DNA from: Roseobacter ponti
GTDB lineage: Bacteria > Pseudomonadota > Alphaproteobacteria > Rhodobacterales > Rhodobacteraceae
Assembly (NCBI RefSeq): GCF_012932215.1
Contig: NZ_CP048788.1
Span: forward strand, 1,674,001 to 1,738,000
Direction of reading: 5' to 3'
DNA length: 64,000 nucleotides
The notes under the pieces were generated by a model that saw only the letters and a list, made by a program, of their open reading frames with translations, was not told the DNA's origin and made no database searches. The position numbers and the translations under genes are program-made. Below, one piece after another: positions 1 through 8,270 of this stretch; within the stretch, counting starts at the first letter, position 1; each line of letters begins with the position of its first letter.

Positions 1-1551
1 CGCAAGCTCCGCCGGGATCTGGACAACTACTATGCCGGCGAAGGCAGGGAAGACCCGATCAGGATCGCCATTCCCAAGGGCGGCTACGTTCCCGAGTTTG
101 CTTGGCTGGCGCGGCGCGACGCAGAACGCGCCACGCCCGAAGATGCCACGCCCGCATCTGTTGATGGCGGCAAAGCGGAGGGGCGACCAGCCGTCGCGCG
201 CGCAACCTCCGAGTGGAGCATTCGCAGACCGGCATTCGCGGCCGCGGCAGGCATCACCGTCATGATCTGTTTCGCCCTCGTATTGTTCTGGTCGATTGGC
301 TCAAACGGGCAGAACGCGGGTGAGGCCATGCCCTCCCGCGGCGTCACGATCCTGATCGAAGCATTTGACGCGCGGGATGCGGACGATCAGACCGTGCTCA
401 TTGCCCAGGGCCTCTCTCATGAGGTCGCGGCCGCCTTGCTCCGCTTTCCGGACCTCCGCGTCCACCTGATGCCAGCGCAGAAAGCACAGGAGGCGGAGGC
501 CGGGTCGGAATCGCACCAGTCATTGCAGGGCGCGTTCACCGTAACCGGTGCTGTCTGGCGGGAGGCGGGCGACGTGTTTGTCCGCGCCGAATTGTCACGA
601 CGGGCGGACCAGCAGATCCTCTGGAGCGATCGGTATGCTGAAGGTGTGCAGGGGCGCACCCTGACCGAAATTCAGGACGAAATCTCTTCTCGCATCGCCT
701 CAGTTACCGGTCAGCAATACGGACATGCCATGAAGGACGTCCGCACGGATTTGGAAGATGACAGCGCGGCCCCGAGCCTTCGTGGATTTGCCTGCGTGGC
801 GAGCGCGCAAATCTACCGGCGCACGTATAGCGCGTTGGAGTATCCAGCGGCACGTGAGTGTCTTGAAGAAACAGTTCGCACCGAGCCCGATTACGCGCGT
901 GCATGGGCTATGCTCACCTACCTGCGCAACGACGCAGCCCGGTTCGGTCACGACACCGAGCGCACGCGAGAAGAAGCATTCGATCTGGCCCGGAGTGCTG
1001 GCCTGCGGGCGCTGAACCTCGATCCACATGATACCGACGCGTTGCAGGCGATGTCGCACGTGGAGCAATATACCGGCGATCTGGAGCAATCGATCGAATA
1101 CGCGCGCAGGGCCGTGGATGTGAACCCGAACGATCCCGCGGCGCTTGCCAACCTGGGCATCCGCTACCACATCGCCGGCCGCTACGATTTGGCGGTCCCG
1201 CTCATGCAACAGGCCATCGACATGTCCGTGGCGCCACCGCCCTTCTATTTCCATGTGCTGGCCGCGGACCACCTGATCAAGCAGGAATGGGAGGATATGC
1301 TGAGCGCGGCCCAAAGGGCATCGCTTGACGGTTGGTCCTTCGGTCAGGCCATGCTTGCCATTGCCAACAACGAGCTTTCCAATGGGCGCGCGGCCGCAGC
1401 CGCCCTTACGCGGCTGGCCGAATTGGACCCGCTTTTGTCCGAATCCCCCAGAGCATGGCTCGAAAGTCACCAGGCGAGTCCGGCCCTCCTTGAGGCGGTC
1501 GTCGCCGGTCTGGCGAGGGCAAATGCAGCACCCAAAAACGGATTGCCGTAA
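1..1551 (+). CDS. Membrane-anchored TolB-like/TPR protein, 5' end outside window
   Basis: The reading frame is open from base 1, so the start lies upstream of the window; 516 residues are visible. The first ~35 residues (LDNYYAGEGREDPIRI...PKGGYVP) match a conserved segment found at the N-terminus of TolB/TPR signalling proteins. One membrane segment follows at about residues 84-101, then a FlgO/TolB-N-like domain (about 110-240) and TPR-like helical pairs (about 265-500), for example around DPHDTDALQAMSHVEQYTGD and NPNDPAALANLGIRYHIAGR. A cyclase or winged-helix domain could precede the visible part, as in relatives. It is presumably a membrane-tethered regulatory or scaffolding protein with the TPRs on one side of the membrane. 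The function is not known. Two other proteins in this window (6530-8170 and 49176-51590) share the TolB-like plus TPR layout. Confidence 0.8.
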   Translation, partial: RKLRRDLDNYYAGEGREDPIRIAIPKGGYVPEFAWLARRDAERATPEDATPASVDGGKAEGRPAVARATSEWSIRRPAFAAAAGITVMICFALVLFWSIGSNGQNAGEAMPSRGVTILIEAFDARDADDQTVLIAQGLSHEVAAALLRFPDLRVHLMPAQKAQEAEAGSESHQSLQGAFTVTGAVWREAGDVFVRAELSRRADQQILWSDRYAEGVQGRTLTEIQDEISSRIASVTGQQYGHAMKDVRTDLEDDSAAPSLRGFACVASAQIYRRTYSALEYPAARECLEETVRTEPDYARAWAMLTYLRNDAARFGHDTERTREEAFDLARSAGLRALNLDPHDTDALQAMSHVEQYTGDLEQSIEYARRAVDVNPNDPAALANLGIRYHIAGRYDLAVPLMQQAIDMSVAPPPFYFHVLAADHLIKQEWEDMLSAAQRASLDGWSFGQAMLAIANNELSNGRAAAAALTRLAELDPLLSESPRAWLESHQASPALLEAVVAGLARANAAPKNGLP

Positions 1552-1797
1552 CCCTGAGGGTATAAATGCGCCTGTAATCTCGGGAGAGCATTGCAGCCAA
1601 ATCGGCCCTTTCTAGCGGGACCAACGCGGATGGGAGGGTCAAGCCCGCCTTTCGAAAATGCTGCACTATCTGCGAACGGCCGGTCTGTTGAAGCTGGGTT
1701 GCAGCACGTTATGATACGCCAGAAGTCCGCAATGGGCCGACAGCGCCAGTCCGACTGACCGGCACGAAGGACCTGAAAGTCCGCAGTGCAGACGGTC

Positions 1798-2277
1798 GTG
1801 TATGCGGCCGACTGGTAGGAGTATTTCGGCCACCAGCCGGGTGACGGCAGCGGTGACGTGTTCTTTCACCGCGATCCGCTATGGACCGATCCGGAGATCG
1901 ATTTCGTCGGGATCGACAATTACATGCCGCTGTCGGACTGGCGCGACGGGTTCGAGCATCTCGACGCGGCCGAGGGCTGGCCCGCGATCTACAACCGCGA
2001 CTACCTGCAGGGGAATATCCAAGGCGGCGAAGGTTTCGACTGGTTCTATGCCCGCGCGGCCGATCGCACCGGGCAGGTGCGGACCCCGATCACCGACGGT
2101 GCGGCCAGCAAGCCTTGGGTCTTTCGCTACACGGATCTCCGCGCTTGGTGGTCGAACCCGCACTACGACCGCCCGGGCGGTGTGGATGTCGGAACGCAGA
2201 CGGCATGGCGTCCTCTGATGTCCACGCGCAGCCGTCCATATTCTGTCGAACAAATCTTCGCACAATTGAACGATTGA
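1798..2277 (+). pseudogene. Relic of GTA baseplate 'megatron' gene (TIM-barrel part)
   Basis: Frame 1 encodes YAADW-stop-EYFGHQPGDGSGDVFF and then about 115 residues including IDFVGIDNYMPLSDWRDGF, LQGNIQGGEGFDWFYARA, KPWVFRYTDLRAWWSNPHY and RPGGVDVGTQTAW. This reads as the glycoside-hydrolase-like TIM-barrel domain of the Rhodobacterales gene transfer agent host-specificity/baseplate protein, normally part of a protein of about 1300 residues. A TAG at 1816-1818 replaces the residue after ADW. Similarity stops after TAWRP at about 2215, where the sequence runs into unrelated residues and a stop. No flanking GTA genes are present. The 246 bases before it (1552-1797) show nothing recognisable. 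This is a decayed fragment, not a functional gene. The identification rests on remembered family sequence, but the motifs are distinctive. Confidence 0.8.
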
Positions 2278-2357
2278 GTTTCCCGGATTGGCTTGTTGGC
2301 GGTGTACCTCAAGTTCGCGAGTCCTCAGGCTTGTCATCCCCCGTTTCGTGATGCCGA

Positions 2358-2457
2358 ATGATCGTGAAGGGCAGCGGGTCGATCATCAATATCTCTTCTC
2401 GTTCCGGCCTTGTGGGGATCCCGGCGGCGGCTGCCTATGCGTCGTCCAAGGCTTCTG
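2358..2457 (+). pseudogene. Relic of short-chain dehydrogenase/reductase (active-site segment)
   Basis: A short stretch reads MIVKGSGSIINISSRSGLVG followed by IPAAAAYASSK, the classical SDR core with the GSIINISS strand and the YxxxK catalytic pair. A stop lies three codons upstream in the same frame, and similarity ends right after the YASSK motif, where the sequence becomes unrelated. The Rossmann glycine motif and the C-terminal part are missing. It sits directly behind the GTA relic and runs up to the 3' end of the oppositely oriented DUF1772 gene, so this is a junction where several foreign or rearranged pieces were joined. It is non-functional. Confidence 0.65.
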
Positions 2458-2472
2458 CCTGCGGTTGCTGCT

Positions 2473-2997
2473 TCAGCGGACCACGTCCTGAAGCACGGCT
2501 GCCTGCGCTTGGGTCATCGACAGCAGCCCGAAGAGTAGAAGAGCCGCGGACGCCCCGCAGGCCAGCGTCCGAACGGTGTTCCAGAAGGTCCAGCGCGGCA
2601 GATAGGTGCCTGTCCAATAGGCGCGGGTCGCGTCCTCGGACAGGTTCATGCCCGCCAAAGCCTCGTTCATCGGCACATTGACGAAGACGGTCACGCCGAA
2701 GCAGCCGATCAGGTAGAGGAGGCCCGCAAGCAGGATCAGTCCGCCGGAGGGATGAGCGAGGTTGGTCGCTCCATACCCGACGATGACCAGCGACACGGCC
2801 GCCATCCCCAGGAACAGGGCCATGAAAACCCAGCGGAAGACTTCGCGATTGATGACCTGCATGGCTTCGACTCCGCCCGCCCCGCCGGTGAGCGCAAGCG
2901 ACCTCATGATGAAGTCGGAGAAGGCGAGGAAGACCCCCGCAACCAGCGCATAGGCCAGAATCGAGAGCTGGAGCAGAATGAAGAAGGTGGTGGACAT
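2473..2997 (-). CDS. DUF1772 (anthrone-oxygenase-like) membrane protein
   Basis: This 174-residue integral membrane protein has four predicted hydrophobic helices (about residues 5-27, 55-77, 82-105 and 148-170). The pattern LAYALVAGVFLAFSDFIMRSL near the N-terminus and NVPMNEAL in the middle are typical of the DUF1772 family, which includes fungal anthrone oxygenases; bacterial members have no defined substrate. It is the last gene of a minus-strand group AraC-NmrA-DUF4345-DUF1772, with 67 bases between it and the DUF4345 gene. Association with an NmrA-type redox sensor and a small DUF4345 membrane protein suggests a stress- or redox-linked role, but that is inference. Confidence 0.8.
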   Translation of the reverse strand: MSTTFFILLQLSILAYALVAGVFLAFSDFIMRSLALTGGAGGVEAMQVINREVFRWVFMALFLGMAAVSLVIVGYGATNLAHPSGGLILLAGLLYLIGCFGVTVFVNVPMNEALAGMNLSEDATRAYWTGTYLPRWTFWNTVRTLACGASAALLLFGLLSMTQAQAAVLQDVVR

Positions 2998-3064
2998 TGC
3001 GTTTCCTTTCGAGTGTAGGAGGGTTGCGGCGGAAACATGGCGCGCGCGCCGCGTCGGGGTGTGG

Positions 3065-3475
3065 TCAGCGCGTGGCGAAGCCGGTGAGTGCAGGATCGGC
3101 GCCCCTCCGAAACGCGAAGAGGCAGAACCCGGCGATCACGAGTTCAAGGACAAGCGCACCTAGGATGCCTCCCGACGGCATGCCGTCGATTGCAAGGCCC
3201 ACCACGCGCCCCGAAGGGAAGGCGACGAAGACGGTCAGCGCGGCCACCACGGCGGCCTGTCGCAGCGCCGGGCGGACGATGCCGGCCAGCATCACGGCCC
3301 CGAAGGCGGCCAGCCCGGCGCCCGGTGCGCGCAACTCGCTCAGCAGGCTGGGATCGGGCCCAAGCGTGATCCCGTAGCTTGCGTAGAACGCGAAAGGTGC
3401 GGCGAGGATAAAGGCACCGATACCGAGCGAGGTGATGCCGGCGAGGCTGAGGGCGAATTTCTGAACAGGTTTCAT
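3065..3475 (-). CDS. DUF4345 family small membrane protein
   Basis: The product has 136 residues and four hydrophobic segments, with ELRAPGAGLAAFGAVML in the middle. This arrangement of an N-terminal helix, an E-x-R-A-x-G-x-x-L motif in helix two and a C-terminal pair of helices is characteristic of DUF4345 proteins. No enzymatic role is established for the family. It lies 33 bases downstream of the NmrA-like gene and 67 bases upstream of the DUF1772 gene, all on the same strand, so co-transcription is likely. Confidence 0.75.
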   Translation of the reverse strand: MKPVQKFALSLAGITSLGIGAFILAAPFAFYASYGITLGPDPSLLSELRAPGAGLAAFGAVMLAGIVRPALRQAAVVAALTVFVAFPSGRVVGLAIDGMPSGGILGALVLELVIAGFCLFAFRRGADPALTGFATR

Positions 3476-3508
3476 TGGATTTGCTCCGATTTGGGATGGA
3501 GGTGAGGG

Positions 3509-4336
3509 TCAGGCCGCGGCGGGCCAGGTGCCCTCCCGGGCGGCCTCCGTGGCGAACTCGGCGAAGTCGCGCGGCGGACGGCCGAGGGCCTGCATGACAC
3601 CATCGCTCGTGTGGGCGTTGCGACCGTCCAGCGTCTCGCGCGCGATCGCGGTGAAGACGTTCGCCACGAAATCGCCACCCGCTGCCGCGACATTCGCATG
3701 GAAGTCGTCGTAGCTGATGGGGATATGCTGGATCGGGCGACCTACGGCCTGGCCCAGCACCTCGGCCATCTCGGCGAAGGTCATCAGGCGCGGGCCGGTC
3801 ACTTCGTAGAGCCTGCCTCGGTGGCCCGCTTCGGATAGTGCCGCGACCGCCACGTCGGCGATATCCTCGATGTCGATGATCGGTTCCGCGATGTCGCCGC
3901 CGGGCATCGGCAGCACGCCGGCCAGGATCGGTTCGCGCAGGTAGCCTTCGGAAAAGTTCTGCGCGAACCAGGCGGCTCGGACGAGCGTGAAGTCGATCCC
4001 GGAGTTGCGCACGACCTCTTCACCCAGCCGTGCATGGTGCTCGCCCCTTCCCGACAGAAGGACGATGTGCTCAACGCCCGCGTCTTTCGCGGTCTCGACG
4101 AGGGACTCGAGCTTTTCGACGGCGCCGGGGAAAGCGAGATCGGGGAAGTAGGTGACGTAGGCTGCCCGGACACCGCTAAGGGCTGGGGCCCAGGTCTCCG
4201 GCGATTCCCAGTCAAAGGGAATGGCGGAACTGCGCGAGCCACGGCGGACAGGCAGGCCCTTCGCCTCCAGCTTTGCGGCGACGCGGGCCCCGGTCTTGCC
4301 GGTGGCGCCGATGACGAGATTAGGGTTCGGTTGCAT
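3509..4336 (-). CDS. NmrA-like NAD(P)-binding protein
   Basis: The 275-residue product belongs to the atypical SDR/NmrA group. Residues 7-20 form the dinucleotide-binding loop (LVIGATGKTG), followed by an alternating Rossmann pattern, and the substrate-side half carries ARETLDGRNAHTSDGVMQALGRPPRDF near the C-terminus, typical of NmrA/YtfG-type quinone reductases and redox sensors. No classical YxxxK pair is evident, which suits NmrA-type sensors. The gene follows the AraC-type regulator at a distance of 104 bases on the same strand and precedes two small membrane proteins. It is likely cytosolic and either reduces or senses an oxidised small molecule. Confidence 0.82.
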   Translation of the reverse strand: MQPNPNLVIGATGKTGARVAAKLEAKGLPVRRGSRSSAIPFDWESPETWAPALSGVRAAYVTYFPDLAFPGAVEKLESLVETAKDAGVEHIVLLSGRGEHHARLGEEVVRNSGIDFTLVRAAWFAQNFSEGYLREPILAGVLPMPGGDIAEPIIDIEDIADVAVAALSEAGHRGRLYEVTGPRLMTFAEMAEVLGQAVGRPIQHIPISYDDFHANVAAAGGDFVANVFTAIARETLDGRNAHTSDGVMQALGRPPRDFAEFATEAAREGTWPAAA

Positions 4337-4440
4337 GGGTCTCTCCCTTGGTTCGAGTTGACGACCAAGGGATAGGCGACCCGCGCAGGTGCAGTATTGA
4401 CCGGGATTGCCAGTCTTTTGACCGACGCTGCCAGAGCGGA

Positions 4441-5487
4441 TCAGCGACCTCCACTGTCCTTGCGGTAGCTCGCCGGCGTCATGCCCACCCAGCGCTTGAA
4501 CGCGCGAGTGAAGGAGCTCTGCTCAGCAAACCCGGTCAGGAACGCGATCTCCGCGAGGGAATGACCCTTGTCGCGCAGGAGCCCCTCCGCCAATTCGCGC
4601 CGGGTCTCCTCGGTCAGGGTCTGGAAGCTCATCCCTTGTTCGGAGAGCCTTCGGTGGAACGACCGCGCGCTGAGCCCGAGACCCCGCGCGATGTCGGCCA
4701 TTTTCGGCGCGCCCTCGCTGAGCGCCTGTGCGATGGCATCCTTTGTCTCGGCAACCAGCGGGGCCTCGTCGGCGATCTCCGAAAGTTCCTTGTCGAGATG
4801 CGAGACGAGGTGCCGCGAAATCCCCGCGTCCCCGAGGATGTTCGGCTGCGCCAGCGTCTCCCGCGAAAAGAGGATCGCGTCGAGATCAGTCGCGAACCGG
4901 ACGGGGCAACCGAACCAGGCCTCGTGCGCGGTTACCGAGTTCGGGGCAGGATGGCGAACCAGAACTTCCGGCGGCCTGACGGGCACCGGGCTGACCTGCC
5001 GGGCGATCGAGACGGCGCTCGCCAGCGTCGCCTCGTTCGACAGACGCATGCCTAGACGCCGTTCGCCGGGGCGGTGGAGGATGAAGAGCGTCCCGCGTGG
5101 ATCCTCGCGCAGTTCGTACTCCATCACGCTGGTCCAGAGACGCGCATACCGCTCGACCCGCGCGTAGGACGCGCCGAGCGTGGTCGCCGCCTTGAAGGCC
5201 AGTCCCAGCGCGCCATACTCGTCGAGCCGCATCGAGGCTCCGGTGCGCACGGGCAGATCAGTGACATCGACTTCGGCTGCGATCCGCTCCAGCAGGTCAT
5301 AATAGGTGACTGCCGGGATCATTGCCTTGGGATCCCATGGGCCGTCGGGATCGAGGTTGATGGAGGTCAGAAGCGCACGTGCATCGACGTCCGCCCCTGC
5401 CGCGGCCACCATCTTGCGCGCGAACAGAGACGTGACATAGCCCATGTCGCGTAGACTACCGCGCGATATGCTGGTCACCAAGACCAT
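4441..5487 (-). CDS. AraC-family transcriptional regulator (arabinose-binding-like N-terminal domain)
   Basis: The 348-residue protein has the layout of OruR/ArgR-type AraC regulators: an N-terminal ligand domain (about 15-210; LLERIAAEVDVTDLPVRTGA, YGALGLAFKAATTLGASYARV) and a C-terminal double helix-turn-helix (about 240-342) with LGLSARSFHRRLSEQG and LAEIAFLTGFAEQSSFTRAFKRW. The start at 5487 has a GGAGGGG ribosome-binding site seven bases upstream, so it is preferred over an internal ATG at 5445. It is the first gene of the minus-strand group and probably controls the NmrA/DUF4345/DUF1772 genes behind it. Confidence 0.88.
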   Translation of the reverse strand: MVLVTSISRGSLRDMGYVTSLFARKMVAAAGADVDARALLTSINLDPDGPWDPKAMIPAVTYYDLLERIAAEVDVTDLPVRTGASMRLDEYGALGLAFKAATTLGASYARVERYARLWTSVMEYELREDPRGTLFILHRPGERRLGMRLSNEATLASAVSIARQVSPVPVRPPEVLVRHPAPNSVTAHEAWFGCPVRFATDLDAILFSRETLAQPNILGDAGISRHLVSHLDKELSEIADEAPLVAETKDAIAQALSEGAPKMADIARGLGLSARSFHRRLSEQGMSFQTLTEETRRELAEGLLRDKGHSLAEIAFLTGFAEQSSFTRAFKRWVGMTPASYRKDSGGR

Positions 5488-5624
5488 TGATTGCCCCTCC
5501 GAAGTCGCGACGACCGCAGCCAGCGCCCGGGGGCTAACGTAAGGATAGCAAAGGTTCGGCCATCATCTGAACGTCGAGGATTCGCAAGAGGTCCGCCATC
5601 CACTCGGATTGTAGGCCCTCTACT

Positions 5625-6215
5625 CTAGGAGCGGCCGATTTTGTTCATGACATTCGGCAATTCGAGGCGCAGAAAGGCGGCAATGGCGTCGACCTGAGGC
5701 GGGTTGCCCCACCGTTCGTGCGCCAGAAGGCTGATCTCCGGCAGCCCGGCGGTCCAGTCCGGCAGGAGGCGGCTCAGCCGCCCTGCCGCGACATCCTCGG
5801 CGCAGACATAGGCCGGCAGAGCCACCACGCCGAGCCCCGCCGCCGCTGCTTCCTTCAAGGAGACCATGTCATCACAGCGCATCCGTATTGCGTATGGAAC
5901 CGAGGCGGTGCTTCTGCCGAGGCCTTCTAACGACCAGGCGCTGCTCCCGGGGCGCCATCCAAGCGCAAGACCGGGCTGGCTATCGAAGTCGGTCGGTGAC
6001 GCCGAATTCCCGAGATGTTGCGCAAGGCCGGGTGGGCCAAACAGGTGCCACGGGACTTCGGTGATGCGCCGCTGGATCAGCCCGGAGTCGGGAAGCAGCT
6101 TTTCATGGCCCCGTATGGCCAGATCAATGCCGTCAGTAATCAGGTCTGCATAGTCGTTGGAGGCCTGGAGGCGCAGGACGACGCGCAGGTTGGGGAACCG
6201 AGGGTTGATCTTCAT
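5625..6215 (-). pseudogene. LysR-family regulator lacking the DNA-binding half
   Basis: The 196-residue product contains only the LysR substrate-binding domain: RVVLRLQASNDYADLITDGI, DLAIRG, DSGLIQRRI, MVSLKEAAAAGLGVVALPAYV and a normal C-terminus. A full LysR regulator has about 300 residues, so roughly the first 110, including the winged helix-turn-helix, are absent. The bases upstream (6216-6529) encode no HTH in any frame that I can see. The AT-richer sequence just upstream suggests a deletion or recombination breakpoint. It could be expressed as a ligand-binding stump but cannot bind DNA by itself, so I treat it as a truncated pseudogene. Confidence 0.8.
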
Positions 6216-6529
6216 TCAGTTACCGATCAATAAAATATAGATAGAGAAGGTTGGATGTGAGGCCCATTCCCTCCGCCACATTCCTGATATCACAGTATTT
6301 CCATAAGCACCGTAAATGAACATGCATTTCGTCGTGACGCGGTTGGATCGCTTGTGCGGCGACCTGTTGAATTTCAATGGAACATACCTGTTCAGTTTTG
6401 TTGGGCAGGCCATTGCATTCGGAACAGCAGTTCGGGGTAAGTGGCATAAGCGGTTGCTGTTGCTCCCGGCGAACGGCGCGGAGGGTTTCGTATGTGAGGG
6501 GGGCTGTGCCCTGCCGTCAACCGACCGCT
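6216..6529. other. Intergenic stretch without a recognisable gene
   Basis: This 314-base interval lies between the truncated LysR gene and the 3' end of the CadC-like gene. It is noticeably richer in A and T than its surroundings near 6220-6400. Short open frames exist on both strands but none has a convincing start, composition or family signature. No tRNA, terminator or repeat was seen. Confidence 0.5.
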
Positions 6530-8170
6530 TCAGTCTGCGTTTGCCCGCTGCAACGCTTCTGCGAGACGGCGATGGCGGTCTTTGGATTTGTAAGGTGTCG
6601 CATTGAGAAAGCCTTCGACCGAGAAATCAGGCTGATGTACTCTGACCGCTGCCAGTGCAGATCCCGCGCAATCCGGCTCGCCCAGATCGGTGCAGACAGC
6701 AGCGAGCATCGCATAGGCCGCAGTAAACCCGGGCGACTTCTCTACGGTTGTTTCCAGCAGAGGCTTTGCGCTGCCGGGATCGCCAAGCTGAAAATGAATA
6801 TGCCCTTCAATCCAGTCAAAGCGCGCCGGATAATGCGGATGCAGTCGTTTTGCGTGCTCAATCGCCTCCAGCGCTTCATGCAGGTCACCGCCATACAAAG
6901 CGGCTTCAGCCAGAACGGCGTAGCCATCGGCGAAGTTACGGTTCAGCCGGATCGAATGCCGTGCCGCGGCGAGGGCTTTGTCGTGTTCCCGAATGGCCAG
7001 GTTCAGAATTGCCAGCGCAAAATATGCGTTTGGTATATCCGGATCGAGTTGTATTGCCGTGATCGCCGACCTGAGGCCCGCCTGCACGGCGTTTTGTCGG
7101 GAGGCGGCACCATAACCGGACATCACATCCCGCCCGTAAGCCACTGCGACAGAGGCATGCGCACGGGCATAATCGGGCTCAAGTTCGAGCGCTTTCATAA
7201 AATATTCCCGCGCCCTGGCGTTGCCGGCGACCGTGTGCTCGCGCAGTGGCTCAAGGCCGCGCAGCAACAGAAAATAGGCGTCCGTCGCCACACGGGAAGG
7301 CGCCACTCCGGCGTCGAGTGAGAGCGACAGCGCTTCAACAATGGCGCGCGTCACATCTTCCTGCACGTCGAAGGGGTCCTGCCGGACGCGATCGAAACGC
7401 TCAGCCCAGATGTTCACACCTTCATAAGGATCAATCAGAGAAACGTTTATTCGCACGCGGTTATCGGAGTGGCGCACGGTTCCTCGCACGAGATAGCGAA
7501 CGCCCAGATCATCGGCGATGCCCCGGAACCCTGTCTCGGCTTGCGGGAAATCACCGCTGGACGCATAGGCGATCACTGTCAGGTCAGGCACCTTGGCGAG
7601 GTCCGTTGTCAGATCTTCGCTGAGGCCGTCACCGAAATACTGCAGCTCGTCGCCGCCCCCGAGATTGACAAAGGGAAGCACCGCGAGCGTTTTATCGGGC
7701 AGGATACGCGGCGGCACAACGAGTGCCGCGTCTTTGTTCAGATGACCGGGGCCCGACCAAAGCCACAGACCGCCAGCGACGATGGCGAGAAAGGCAAGGG
7801 TGACGGCGTTGCGCATCCGCCGGTGCTTTGACGCTTTGGTCTCCGGTATCGCAGCAGGTTCGACCACAAGGCGGTAGCCAACCTTCGGCCAGGTTTCGAT
7901 AACCTCTTTGCCAAGCGCGCGACGAATGTCGCCGATGCACTGAATGAGGGAATCGTCCGTGGTGGCAATATCTTTCCACACCCGTTCAGTCAGCTCCTCC
8001 CGGCTGACCACCTCACCTGCATGCTCAGCCAGCGCGGCAAGGACTTCCCCGGATTGCTTTCGCAGCCGGATCCGTGACCCGCCAGCCCCCGTCAGCGCAC
8101 CGGATGCAGGGTCATAGTGACCCTGACCGACACGCAGATAACCGGATTTCGGAGCGATTTCGGAAGTCAT
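6530..8170 (-). CDS. CadC-like winged-helix regulator with membrane segment, TolB-like and TPR domains
   Basis: The 546-residue protein starts with an OmpR/CadC-type winged helix (about 10-105: RLRKQSGEVLAALAEHAGEV, VSREELTERVWKD, DSLIQCIGDIRRALG, PKVGYRLV). One membrane segment follows (about 121-141, NAVTLAFLAIVAGGLWLW), then a TolB/FlgO-like domain (about 160-285; LAVLPFVNLGGGDELQYFGDGLSEDLTTDL) and TPR repeats to about residue 520. A cytoplasmic DNA-binding head on a membrane protein with a periplasmic sensor is known from CadC/ToxR. The divergent neighbour at 8271-8855, a secreted DUF4242-like protein, is the obvious candidate target, with the promoters sharing a 100-base gap. The first ATG at 8170 has only a weak ribosome-binding site. 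Confidence 0.87.
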   Translation of the reverse strand: MTSEIAPKSGYLRVGQGHYDPASGALTGAGGSRIRLRKQSGEVLAALAEHAGEVVSREELTERVWKDIATTDDSLIQCIGDIRRALGKEVIETWPKVGYRLVVEPAAIPETKASKHRRMRNAVTLAFLAIVAGGLWLWSGPGHLNKDAALVVPPRILPDKTLAVLPFVNLGGGDELQYFGDGLSEDLTTDLAKVPDLTVIAYASSGDFPQAETGFRGIADDLGVRYLVRGTVRHSDNRVRINVSLIDPYEGVNIWAERFDRVRQDPFDVQEDVTRAIVEALSLSLDAGVAPSRVATDAYFLLLRGLEPLREHTVAGNARAREYFMKALELEPDYARAHASVAVAYGRDVMSGYGAASRQNAVQAGLRSAITAIQLDPDIPNAYFALAILNLAIREHDKALAAARHSIRLNRNFADGYAVLAEAALYGGDLHEALEAIEHAKRLHPHYPARFDWIEGHIHFQLGDPGSAKPLLETTVEKSPGFTAAYAMLAAVCTDLGEPDCAGSALAAVRVHQPDFSVEGFLNATPYKSKDRHRRLAEALQRANAD

Positions 8171-8270
8171 TCAGGACATTTCTGCTGGTTATGCTCCTTT
8201 ATTATAGTCGGTTTCCGCTTGCATGGCCACGGAAGCCACGAAACCCTGTATCCAGAACGGGAGGCAAAAA

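Noticed and set aside
1723-1785. The string AAGTCCGCA occurs twice, 54 bases apart, before the GTA relic.
   Set aside because: Two copies of a 9-base string in GC-rich DNA, with no further copies or symmetry seen, are not enough to call a repeat or attachment site.
6377-7321. Long plus-strand open frame opposite the CadC-like gene.
   Set aside because: It is antisense to a gene with clear domains, its translation is rich in Cys, Arg and Gln without any motif, and no ribosome-binding site was seen. The same reasoning removed similar long antisense frames at 700-1470, 12325-13461, 23275-24696 and 45439-46815.
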